From the NCBI RefSeq assembly GCF_012584455.1, contig NZ_JABAEB010000001.1, positions 314,657 through 378,656 of the forward strand: DNA of 64,000 nt. The letters run 5' to 3'. This stretch comes from Shewanella oncorhynchi (lineage in GTDB: Bacteria; Pseudomonadota; Gammaproteobacteria; Enterobacterales; Shewanellaceae). How positions within the stretch are numbered: the stretch's first letter is position 1; every line of letters starts with the position of its first letter. Both the position numbers and the translations under genes were made by a program. The notes under the pieces were generated by a model. That model saw only the letters and a list, made by a program, of their open reading frames with translations, was not told the DNA's origin and did not search any database. This document shows positions 57,341 through 64,000 of the stretch, piece after piece.

Positions 57341-58105
57341 ATGGCAAACTTGTACTTCGACGAATCAATTAGAGATAACGGAAAGTTTATAATCGGCGCC
57401 GTGGTCATATCTGAGGAGGACTTATCCACTCAAATAAGAGCGCAGTGGGAACTTATGGGGTTAAACCCGAATGATGAATATAAAAGTTCTGCTATAAAAT
57501 CCGAGAATGAAGTATCGGTTAAGCAGCGAGAGTTCATTAGGTCTCTACTACATAGTTCCAAATTGGCCTTAGTTGTATTGCCTAGCCATGATCGAAAAGA
57601 GTTAGGTAATTATTGTGCCGAGTTGGTTCTCCAGCTTTTGAGTACAAAGAAATTATTCGGCAATACACACAATCTATTTGTTGATGAAAATGTGTTCATG
57701 AATAAAGATGTTCAGTTAAAGCTAGATAGCGTTGGAGTTAATTTATATTTAAACTCTGACTCCAAAAAAGAAGCCGGAATACAATTAGCTGATCACGCGT
57801 CACATGCTTTGGGTGGAATGCTTGAAGAAATGGGGCTAATAAAAAAGCAAGTAAAAGCCGGTGAAAACTCGGGGTATCACCCCGACGAGATGCTTGATTT
57901 GGGCTTTGAACTCTGGGCTAGCCTTCGATATGCATTGATCGGTGACAATCAATATATTGAGGGTCTGTCGCCGCCAGACGATCCAGCTAACCCATACTTT
58001 ATGGTAAATGGTTACGGTTTATATATAGCTGCAAGCTGTGTCGAAAATCTTGAGTCCTGCGCTAAAAAAAGATTTGGTATAAATTACTTAGGCTGCATAC
58101 ATTAA
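57341..58105 (+). CDS. Cassette 9: DUF3800-like protein
   Basis: A 254-residue protein. NLYFDESIRDNGKFIIGAVVI (D7, E8 in the first strand), LFVDENVF and GIQLADHASHALGG (Asp about 155) match the DUF3800 pattern of an RNase H-like fold with acidic residues, suggesting a nuclease-like activity. Several such genes occur near defence genes. Start at 57341 is only 8 bases after the core. Confidence 0.72.
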   Translation: MANLYFDESIRDNGKFIIGAVVISEEDLSTQIRAQWELMGLNPNDEYKSSAIKSENEVSVKQREFIRSLLHSSKLALVVLPSHDRKELGNYCAELVLQLLSTKKLFGNTHNLFVDENVFMNKDVQLKLDSVGVNLYLNSDSKKEAGIQLADHASHALGGMLEEMGLIKKQVKAGENSGYHPDEMLDLGFELWASLRYALIGDNQYIEGLSPPDDPANPYFMVNGYGLYIAASCVENLESCAKKRFGINYLGCIH

Positions 58106-58116
58106 ATGGAAATTAT

Positions 58117-58188
58117 GCCTAACAAACGCATGTTGTCGGACTGGTTTTCCGCTGCGCTCCAATCCAGCCGCAAATGCGGGCGTTAGCC
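58117..58188 (+). other. attC site 9
   Basis: Starts GCCTAAC, ends GTTAGCC, 72 bases. Arms AACGCATGTTGTCGGACTGG and CCAGCCGCAAATGCGGGCG around TTTTCCGCTGCGCTCCAAT. Confidence 0.9.
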
Positions 58189-58201
58189 ATCTAGGAGAAT
58201 C

Positions 58202-58831
58202 ATGAGAAAAGCCCTGTCATTGATGTTTGGCCTCGCACTTATTATTGGAATGGTTTGGGGGACGTATTGGCTGCTTTCTCAAATCTGGGGCCAATTCAAG
58301 TCCTTGGATTCTACAGTTGCGCTAGCTGCGATAACTGCCTTTACGACTGTGTCTGTTTCAACCTTGACGGTTGTATTGGGTAAGTACTATGAGCGGAAAA
58401 AAGATATAGAGGCACATTATCGCCAGACTAAAACGGAAATATACGACGAGTTTCTGAAAGAGTTTTTCAAGGTTTTCTACTCAGAGCATGATGAAGATGA
58501 TGCTGAAGCTAAGAGCCTTGTGGATTTTCTACGAGAATGGCAACGTAAAATGGTTCTGTGGGGCGGTCAAGATGCTTTGCTCAAATACATAAAGTGGATG
58601 ACCCATCTGAAAAAGGGGAATCCTGATGCTGATTCAATATTCTTAATGGAAGACTTTTTCAGAGAGATTCGGAAAGATCTTGGTCACAAAAATAGCAAAC
58701 TTGAAAAGGGTACTTTTGCCCATCTCATTTTGCAGAATTCTGAGCTTTTTCTTTCAATGGCAAAGGCTAACCCAAAGGTTACGTTGGCAGATTTAGCGGT
58801 AGCAGAGAAGGCACTAAAAGACGATGGCTAA
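58202..58831 (+). CDS. Cassette 10: membrane protein of unknown function
   Basis: A 209-residue protein with two N-terminal helices (about 5-24 and 40-60), then a basic linker and a long cytosolic helical domain. The segments REWQRKMVLWGG and EDFFREIRKDLGHKNSKL recall a family of uncharacterised two-helix proteins seen in cassettes and phage islands. AGGAG 5 bases before the ATG. Function unknown. Confidence 0.78.
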   Translation: MRKALSLMFGLALIIGMVWGTYWLLSQIWGQFKSLDSTVALAAITAFTTVSVSTLTVVLGKYYERKKDIEAHYRQTKTEIYDEFLKEFFKVFYSEHDEDDAEAKSLVDFLREWQRKMVLWGGQDALLKYIKWMTHLKKGNPDADSIFLMEDFFREIRKDLGHKNSKLEKGTFAHLILQNSELFLSMAKANPKVTLADLAVAEKALKDDG

Positions 58832-58915
58832 CAAGCCGCTCAAATACGTTCCGGCCACAAAAAGCGCCGCCTCCACCGGACTCGCTAACGCTCGCCTTTT
58901 AGCGGGGTGTTAGCT
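58826..58915 (+). other. attC site 10
   Basis: Starts GGCTAAC, ends GTTAGCT, 90 bases. Left arm with TTCCGGCCACAAAAAGCGCC, right arm GCGGGGT; loop ACGCTCGCC. Confidence 0.8.
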
Positions 58916-59142
58916 TGCAAAAGCAAAGTCGGTGTAATTGCGTATTTTCGGTACGTTCGGTGGTTTAATCCGTTCGTTACTTCAACGCCGGTTTTCATGG
59001 TTCAACTGGCTTGGCAAGGCGCTTAAAAGTAATTCAAACTGTTGGCGTCTTGCGCCAACGACCCGGGCGGTAGCATGGTGTTTTTATGTTATGCGGCCGC
59101 AAGTTTTTAAATTGCACGGCTGGTGTTGTTTGTTGCACGGGT
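58916..59142 (+). other. Cassette 11: no convincing gene
   Basis: A cassette of about 290 bases. A frame from a TTG at 58938 gives a Trp/Arg/Leu-rich protein (start LRIFGTFGGLIRSLLQRRF) that reads through the next attC, so a genuine stop-before-attC gene is not present. No Shine-Dalgarno is clear, and the minus strand has no good frame. It may be a non-coding or promoter cassette, or a decayed gene. Confidence 0.5.
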
Positions 59143-59208
59143 TGCTAACAAGGCGCATCAGTAGCGGCCTGCGGCCGCGGGACGCTGCCTCTGTGCTTAT
59201 AGTTATGT
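59143..59208 (+). other. attC site 11
   Basis: Starts TGCTAAC, ends GTTATGT, 66 bases, the shortest. GCGCATCAGTAGCGGCC arm and GGACGCTGCCTCTGTGC arm are only partly complementary, with GCGGCCGC at the centre. Confidence 0.65.
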
Positions 59209-59220
59209 GTTCGGGAAATT

Positions 59221-59436
59221 ATGACTCCAAGTAATCAGATAGTTTTTAAATCGCTGATAGGCTATGGCTTATTTTTCCTTGTTATTTGGTTTTTTTTAGT
59301 TGGCGTCCTTGTGTTTACTGGAGAGGCAAATCCGTCATTCAAAGGACTAAGCATTTCATTTTTCGCACTACAAATACCTACATTGGTACTGGTAATTAAA
59401 ACCAAAGTAATGCTCAATAAAAAACCAATAAAATGA
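59221..59436 (+). CDS. Cassette 12a: small two-helix membrane protein
   Basis: A 71-residue protein: short polar N-terminus, helix LIGYGLFFLVIWFFLVGVLV, a short loop with TGEANPSFKG, helix ISFFALQIPTLVLVI, and a basic tail KTKVMLNKKPIK. GGGA 6 bases upstream. No named family recognised. Confidence 0.7.
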   Translation: MTPSNQIVFKSLIGYGLFFLVIWFFLVGVLVFTGEANPSFKGLSISFFALQIPTLVLVIKTKVMLNKKPIK

Positions 59437-59443
59437 GATATAC

Positions 59444-59521
59444 GCATAACAAACGCCAGCACACCGCGCCTGCGGCGCTGGACTCGCAACAAGTTGCTCG
59501 CCTGTGTGGCGGTAGTTATAG
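59444..59521 (+). other. attC site after the 71-residue gene
   Basis: Starts GCATAAC, ends GTTATAG, 78 bases. Arms AACGCCAGCACACCGCGCC and TGTGTGGCGGT around GGACTCGCAACAAGTTGCTC. Confidence 0.82.
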
Positions 59522-59528
59522 GTCAATC

Positions 59529-59978
59529 ATGAAGAAGTGTATTTTTACTCTGTTAGTTATTTCTCTATTTGGTTGCGCTACAAATAAAGAGTCTTTGTCT
59601 AGCGACGCTCATGTATTTAACCTAAATGGTAAAAATATGAGCGTCTCTGAAGGTTTGCTTTCAGAGGTTCGTGAGAAATGGAAAGGTAATGTGAGTCGTA
59701 TTGTTACAAGCAGCCTGCTAAACGAAGCTGATGTGCAATGGTCTCTAGACTACATCGCTCTAATGGAGGCCATTAACAGTAAAGAGTGCAATTCACTTCA
59801 AGTACTCCAAACTAGAAAATATGATCCTATCAAAGACATTGACTCAACAGGGGCCAATATAGAGCCGGGGTTATTCGACTATGTTTGGGTGGTTCAAGTC
59901 TGTGATGCTCAAAGAAATTATCGGTTAGTAAATCAAAAAGGAGATAAGTCATTTACACTTTATCCACTAAACCTATAA
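59529..59978 (+). CDS. Last cassette: small lipoprotein
   Basis: A 149-residue lipoprotein with signal MKKCIFTLLVISLFGC (lipobox LFGC, Cys 16). The mature part is polar, with paired Cys in SKECNSLQVL and VQVCDAQR. The frame is open upstream to 59433 but that lies inside the attC. AGG about 7 bases before the ATG. Unknown family. Confidence 0.75.
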   Translation: MKKCIFTLLVISLFGCATNKESLSSDAHVFNLNGKNMSVSEGLLSEVREKWKGNVSRIVTSSLLNEADVQWSLDYIALMEAINSKECNSLQVLQTRKYDPIKDIDSTGANIEPGLFDYVWVVQVCDAQRNYRLVNQKGDKSFTLYPLNL

Positions 59979-60063
59979 CAAGTTTATCAACGAACGCCAC
60001 TTCGTGGTTGGACAGCCTAAAGCGTGGCTTCGCCACAGGCTGCCCGTTATAAAGGCGTTATCT
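59973..60063 (+). other. attC site 12, terminal
   Basis: Starts CTATAAC, ends GTTATCT, 91 bases. Includes the palindromic GCGTGGCTTCGCCAC and arms GGACAGCCTAAAG/CAGGCTGCCCG. No cassette gene follows. A 7-bp hairpin GAGTTAA/TTAACTC at 60097-60114 close by may be a remnant. Confidence 0.83.
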
Positions 60064-60210
60064 CCATAGATATTTTTATCCAAAACAGACACGTTAGAGT
60101 TAAGGCTTTAACTCGAAAATGTCCAAAAGTGAGTTGTGTGGTTACGAGTGGAGGTTGTACGATTAAGTAACACGATATAATCAAAACGGTCAGTTTGTGT
60201 ATGAGTTACT

Positions 60211-60248
60211 ACAAAAAAGGGGAGCCAGTTAATCTGACTCCCCTTTTA
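60211..60248. terminator. Bidirectional terminator downstream of the cassette array
   Basis: Stem AAAAGGGGAG.CAG/CTG.CTCCCCTTTT (one mismatch), A-rich on one side and T-rich on the other. It can stop both the array transcript and the minus-strand YjiH-like gene. Confidence 0.8.
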
Positions 60249-60273
60249 GCTGAGCTATTGTTGCCGTTAGCTT

Positions 60274-61632
60274 TTAGAACAATAAATGCGCTACACCTGC
60301 GATAACAGGCAGTGTCACTAAGGTGCGTAGAATAAACACCACGAAAAGCTCAACGAAGTTGACGGGAATTTTACTGCCGATAAGCAGTGCACCGACTTCA
60401 CTCATATAGATCAACTGAGTCACAGATAAGGCTGCAATTACAAAGCGGGTCATATCTGATTCAATTGAGCTGGCAAGGATTGACGGAATAAACATATCCG
60501 CAAAACCGACCACGATTGTTTTAGAGGCTTCAGTGGCTTCTGGAATATGCAGTAATTCGAGTAATGGAATAAACGGCATCCCCAGATAGTTAAAGATGGG
60601 CGTGTGCTCGGCAATAATCAGTGCCAGCGTACCAATGGCCATTACCACAGGGATAATACCAAACACCATATCGACAACGTTTTTAATACCTTCATTTAAG
60701 ACAGCTTTTATGCCACCAGCACTGGCGGCTTTTTCTAAGGCTTTATCAAAGCCCCAAGATAAGGCGCCATGTCCAGCAGGGATCAGCTCATCATCTGGCA
60801 TGCGTGGTGTGTCATCTATGTAGTTGTCTTTCTTCCACGATAATGGTGGCAACTTAGGTACAATCACAGCGGCGGCAAAACCCGCGAGGCACACAGTCAA
60901 ATAAAAGGGCACAAACATATGCTCTAACTTAACTTGAGAGATCACCACTAAGCTGAAGGTAATTGATACCGCCGAGAAGGTTGTACCAATAACTGCGGCT
61001 TCTCTCTGGGTATAAAAACGGGCTTCGTATTGTTTGCTGGTCAGCAAAATGCCGACACTGCCATCACCTAACCATGAGGCCATACAATCGATAGCGCTAC
61101 GACCCGGTAGATTGAACACGGGACGCATGACTTTCGTTAAGAGTGTGCCAAAGAGTTCGAGTAGGCCGAAGTTCAGCAGCAGCGGCAGTAACATACCCGC
61201 AAAGATAAATACTGAGAACAACACAGGTAATAAGTCGTTTAAGACTAATGCGCCAGTGCTCGAGGAGTTGATGATCTCTGGACCTAAACCTAAGTAAGTC
61301 AGTACGATAAACACTGCACCTAAGATCCGAGTCGTCAACCACATAGGGCTGACATTCAATAAACCATTAAGGAAGTGATTTTGGCTAACGAATGTGGGCT
61401 TAAACACTTTTGACAGTAAAGAGGCCAGCGCCGTAGTCACAACAATAATAGTCACTATGAGGGTTAGCACACCGCTCAATGCGCCTTGCAGTGCTTTAGA
61501 TATGATAGCGATAGGAATTGTGATCGCATCGTTGTAGCTGATAGGGGTCATAAATAACAACAGACCAATCAGCGAAGGGACGATAAAGGTGAGTATCGTC
61601 TTAATGTTTCGGTTTTTATTTTCAGTAGCCAA
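60274..61632 (-). CDS. YjiH family membrane protein (nucleoside-recognition GATE domain)
   Basis: About 452 residues with ten or so membrane helices. The domain of Pfam nucleoside recognition (GATE) type is suggested by GRSAIDCMASWLGDGSVGILLTSKQYE and MSEVGALLIGSKIPV, as in E. coli YjiH. I chose the TTG at 61632 because AAGGTG lies 7 bases upstream and it removes a hydrophilic leader; an ATG at 61695 is possible. Substrate unknown. Confidence 0.85.
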   Translation of the reverse strand: MATENKNRNIKTILTFIVPSLIGLLLFMTPISYNDAITIPIAIISKALQGALSGVLTLIVTIIVVTTALASLLSKVFKPTFVSQNHFLNGLLNVSPMWLTTRILGAVFIVLTYLGLGPEIINSSSTGALVLNDLLPVLFSVFIFAGMLLPLLLNFGLLELFGTLLTKVMRPVFNLPGRSAIDCMASWLGDGSVGILLTSKQYEARFYTQREAAVIGTTFSAVSITFSLVVISQVKLEHMFVPFYLTVCLAGFAAAVIVPKLPPLSWKKDNYIDDTPRMPDDELIPAGHGALSWGFDKALEKAASAGGIKAVLNEGIKNVVDMVFGIIPVVMAIGTLALIIAEHTPIFNYLGMPFIPLLELLHIPEATEASKTIVVGFADMFIPSILASSIESDMTRFVIAALSVTQLIYMSEVGALLIGSKIPVNFVELFVVFILRTLVTLPVIAGVAHLLF

Positions 61633-62338
61633 TGTTGTACACCTTAAAGTACGAGTCGTACATGGTAAATTTGAATAAATAGCCGCACGTAACAAGCTGT
61701 CGACGCTAATTAAGGTGCATTTAAATTCAACTCAAAAACGAGAATGGGGAAGATTACTCGCTTAGCTTCTCTATGTAAAACGATTCGCTAGTTAGTTTGA
61801 TATAAGCAGCAAAACAGCATAGTTATTTTACTTTAGTTGTCGATAAATTAAGAGTGGTTATATTGGATTGTATTACTGTAAAAGCATTATTAAACATGGT
61901 CTTACCATCAATTACCTTAGGTTGGTTAACGACTGGTTAATTACTTGTTTACTGATGTATGTGAAACTATCTAGATGTTATTTCTGCACAAAAAAACATC
62001 AGCAACTTTAGCGCTACTGCCATGTTGGCTGGTTTTCTGTTCGATTTGAAAGTGCAATAGAGATAACTCTGGCTATATAGCGTTGACGAGAACCTGTTGT
62101 GCATATCGCGGTAATGTTAAGGAGTCTTGGGTACTAGGACACATTTTTATGCGATAAGCCTTTAAATCGACTTATCTCTAAAAGTGACCTTCTCCACTAT
62201 CTTGATGCTTTTGTGATTGACTAAAAAGTCGCAAATAACGATGAAAGTAAAAATATTATTCATAAAGCGGATACCCGCCGCTTTAAATCTTCTCATTTCC
62301 ATGTAAGTTAGTATTACTCCCATCCAGCTCTAGTATTC
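61633..62338. other. Non-coding stretch between the YjiH-like and DUF998 genes
   Basis: About 705 AT-rich bases with no plausible gene. It must hold the divergent promoters of both genes; I see no clear -35/-10 pair and no recognised operator. GGTTGGTTAACGACTGGTTAA (61920-61940 region) contains a repeated GGTTAA. Confidence 0.5.
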
Positions 62339-63052
62339 ATGATCGCAAAAGTACAGAAGGTTACGATTAAAGGCGGCTCAACACTGGCCATTAAGTTTGG
62401 TTTTTTTGGGATCTTTGGGCTTTTAATTGGCATTGTTATTACTGTTTTGGGGTTCGATGATTCTGAATTCCATCGCTTCAATTTTTTGAATCACACCCTA
62501 AGTGAATTAGGGACTTATGGTCATTCGTCTTTCGCTGTCATTCTTAACGGTGGATTGTTTTTTGGCAGTTTAAGCCTCGTTTTCTATTGTTTGTCTTCTT
62601 TGCAGCAGGTGACTTCTTGCTGGGGATACCCTTTCTTTATCAGTTTGGCTCTCACTTTTCTGGCTTTAGCGAGCGTGGGATTATTTCCGGTGAACGTGTA
62701 TCACTTGCATGTTCTTGGGCTGAAATGGTTTTTCTATCTGGGGAGTTTGAGTTCGATCTTCTATTTAGCCTTGGTCTGTTTCGGCAAGTCTAACTTTGGC
62801 CGTTGGACTGGGTTGTTGGCGTTAATAGTCTTATGTAGCATGTTGACGTTTCTGTATGCACCACAGCTCAATTTAGGCTTGACCGAAGGTGATAGACCGT
62901 TTTATCAGGAGATGGTATTGCAACTGCCGCGTCCTACTTTGTGGTGGCCAGCCCTACTAGAATGGATTGGACTGGGAAGTTTATTGTGTTGGACAAGTGT
63001 GCTGCTTTTTAGCCAGTTAAGCTTCAGCCAAGATCCCAAAATCATTGGCTGA
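62339..63052 (+). CDS. DUF998 family membrane protein
   Basis: A 237-residue membrane protein with six or seven helices. FNHTLSELG-like LNHTLSELGTYGHS and the repeated Gly/Phe-rich helices are typical of DUF998. No clear Shine-Dalgarno before the ATG. Convergent with ubiV, 36 bases apart. Function unknown. Confidence 0.85.
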   Translation: MIAKVQKVTIKGGSTLAIKFGFFGIFGLLIGIVITVLGFDDSEFHRFNFLNHTLSELGTYGHSSFAVILNGGLFFGSLSLVFYCLSSLQQVTSCWGYPFFISLALTFLALASVGLFPVNVYHLHVLGLKWFFYLGSLSSIFYLALVCFGKSNFGRWTGLLALIVLCSMLTFLYAPQLNLGLTEGDRPFYQEMVLQLPRPTLWWPALLEWIGLGSLLCWTSVLLFSQLSFSQDPKIIG

Positions 63053-63088
63053 GTTATCTTTAAATTTAGGCTTATCTTCAGCTTTAGG

Positions 63089-63976
63089 CTATGGATTCAC
63101 ATGCACAGCAAGGCCCGCTTCACCAAACCAATAACCGTTGCACTGGGTTGTACCAAGTTTGCTATTCATCGAAAAATCCTGAGTATTTTTAGTCGCTTGA
63201 ATCGTATCGACCAAAGTATTGGCTTTAGTGATGCAGTCAAGACTACTGGGTGATACTCGAAACACATCGACCCCCATCTGTGTCATTGCCGCTATTTCAC
63301 TGCGTAAATCTAAACAGCTAGCGGATTGGGTTTGAATTCCATTGAGCCTGAGTAAAGGCTGCTGCTCTTGGGTTTGCGCGAGTAGTCCTTTACTGTATTC
63401 ACGGCACACCGTTTCGCAATGATCTTTCGTGAGCTGTTTGTGTCTAGCGGTAAAGCAGCGCGCCGAATGGGCGAGTGGTAAATAGCCGTGGCCGAGCACT
63501 TCCACCTCAAATGATGGCTGCTCTTGAATTACTTGTTGTAACCAAGCCTTAGATAGCTCCACTGGCATCACAAATCTTTGCATTCCAAACCGCTGCAAGA
63601 TATCTAAACTAGCACGATTGTAGTTATTGATACTCGCGCCGCAGACAAAGGGCAAATTACGCTCTTTGGCAAGATACACTGCCGCCATATCGTTTGCTTC
63701 GACGATAAATTCACCGTTATCGACCTGGCGTTTGAGCTCAGTATATTCAGATGGCGCTTCGATTAAGGCCAGCGTCGAAAGCACGACTTCTTTACCCGCC
63801 TGCTTGAGCATTTGCGCCAGCTCTAGATAATCGCCCCACTTGAGTTCGCGTCTGCGGCTACAAACCGCCTCACCTAAATACACTAAGGGAATTTGACTGG
63901 CGGCGACTTGCTGGTAAAAGTCAGCGACTTGCTGTTTCTGCCAGCAATACAACAGTGGTCCTAGGGAAATCTTCAT
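63089..63976 (-). CDS. ubiV: Ubiquinone biosynthesis protein UbiV
   Basis: A 295-residue U32-family-like protein for oxygen-independent ubiquinone hydroxylation, working with UbiU. Four Cys (C39, C174, C187, C191) show the same 13- and 4-residue spacing as the Fe-S ligands of E. coli UbiV, and C39 is at the same number. AAGGACACC lies 6 bases before the ATG. UbiU would be expected just upstream, beyond the window edge. Confidence 0.93.
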   Translation of the reverse strand: MKISLGPLLYCWQKQQVADFYQQVAASQIPLVYLGEAVCSRRRELKWGDYLELAQMLKQAGKEVVLSTLALIEAPSEYTELKRQVDNGEFIVEANDMAAVYLAKERNLPFVCGASINNYNRASLDILQRFGMQRFVMPVELSKAWLQQVIQEQPSFEVEVLGHGYLPLAHSARCFTARHKQLTKDHCETVCREYSKGLLAQTQEQQPLLRLNGIQTQSASCLDLRSEIAAMTQMGVDVFRVSPSSLDCITKANTLVDTIQATKNTQDFSMNSKLGTTQCNGYWFGEAGLAVHVNP

Positions 63977-64000
63977 AAGGTGTCCTTTGTCAATCTTGCT

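Larger units (their letters stand above)
52377..60063 (+). mobile_element. Integron gene-cassette array without integrase (CALIN)
   Basis: Twelve cassettes in one orientation, each a small gene (in one case no convincing gene) plus an attC. The first core GTTAGGC is at 52377-52383 and the last GTTATCT at 60057-60063. Intergenic parts between the genes are imperfect palindromes of 66-133 bases bounded by an (R)YYYAAC-like 7-mer at or near each stop codon and a GTTRRRY-like 7-mer before the next start; several carry CGCTTCGCT-type loops. No tyrosine recombinase of the IntI type is visible in the window. Flanks are core genes (LpxH-like phosphoesterase, YjiH-like), so this is an insertion or the distal part of a sedentary integron. 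Confidence 0.9.

Noticed and set aside
58938..59234. 98-residue frame in cassette 11
   Set aside because: It reads through the following attC into the next cassette; no ribosome site. Kept only as a possible decayed gene.
52377..60063. CRISPR array
   Set aside because: The regularly placed palindromes differ in sequence and length and separate genes; they are attC sites, not identical repeats with spacers.
61097..61342. Second minus-strand frame inside the YjiH-like gene
   Set aside because: Shadow of the main membrane protein frame.

Overview
The window looks like a chromosomal segment of a gammaproteobacterium, most probably Shewanella. The reasons are the close protein similarity to E. 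coli housekeeping genes combined with a Shewanella-style order (PepSY/DUF2271/DUF4198 genes, greA, a second secDF pair, rlmE-ftsH-folP-glmM-tpiA-secG, nupC/OmpK/deoCABD), and frequent TTG and GTG starts. The genus is inferred from gene content and order only; no search was run.

Layout. 1-570: a tRNA operon (Gln, Gln, Met, Leu, Gln) with its terminator. 700-4000: a lipoprotein gene on the minus strand, then a three-gene, possibly Fur-controlled, envelope operon. 4.2-12.8 kb: greA, an exported protein of unknown function, secD and secF without yajC, yhbY (minus), rlmE-ftsH and folP. 12.8-27 kb: glmM, tpiA, secG, two tRNAs (Leu-GAG and initiator Met), then rimP-nusA-infB-rbfA-truB-rpsO-pnp in the classical order, interrupted only by a GGDEF-EAL gene on the minus strand between rpsO and pnp. 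27-38.4 kb: nlpI, prfC, a small gene with tatD, then a nucleoside salvage block (nupC, an OmpK/Tsx-like channel, deoC, deoA, deoB, deoD). 38.5-51.6 kb: ytjB-like/serB, an alpha/beta hydrolase, two PilZ genes flanking radA, an NCS2 purine permease, a CBS-domain protein, and an OlsF-like acyltransferase with an LpxH-like phosphoesterase.

52.38-60.06 kb is the accessory region and the most interesting part. At least twelve small genes lie in one orientation, each followed by an imperfect inverted-repeat site of about 65-135 bases bounded by RYYYAAC-like and GTTRRRY-like boxes. These are integron attC sites. I can delimit 12 numbered sites and 12 cassettes, one of them with no convincing gene. 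No integron integrase gene is visible in the window, so this is best described as a cassette cluster lacking an integrase (CALIN), or the distal part of a sedentary chromosomal integron. Cargo: an RraB-like protein, lipoproteins, a frameshifted zinc-ribbon membrane protein, a DUF6882-like protein, an HNH endonuclease, a GNAT acetyltransferase, a 27-residue membrane peptide paired with an unknown protein, a candidate PD-(D/E)XK nuclease, a DUF3800-like protein and small membrane proteins. One attC carries six perfect tandem copies of a heptamer in its variable loop.

60.2-64 kb: core genes resume with a YjiH-type transporter-like protein (minus), a DUF998 membrane protein, and ubiV (minus), which runs to the window edge.

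Functionally, the core part is dominated by translation, RNA processing and protein export, followed by a nucleoside uptake and catabolism pathway (outer-membrane channel, inner-membrane CNT transporter, four deo enzymes). Where a start codon was moved from the longest reading frame, the reason (Shine-Dalgarno spacing or family alignment) is given in that entry.
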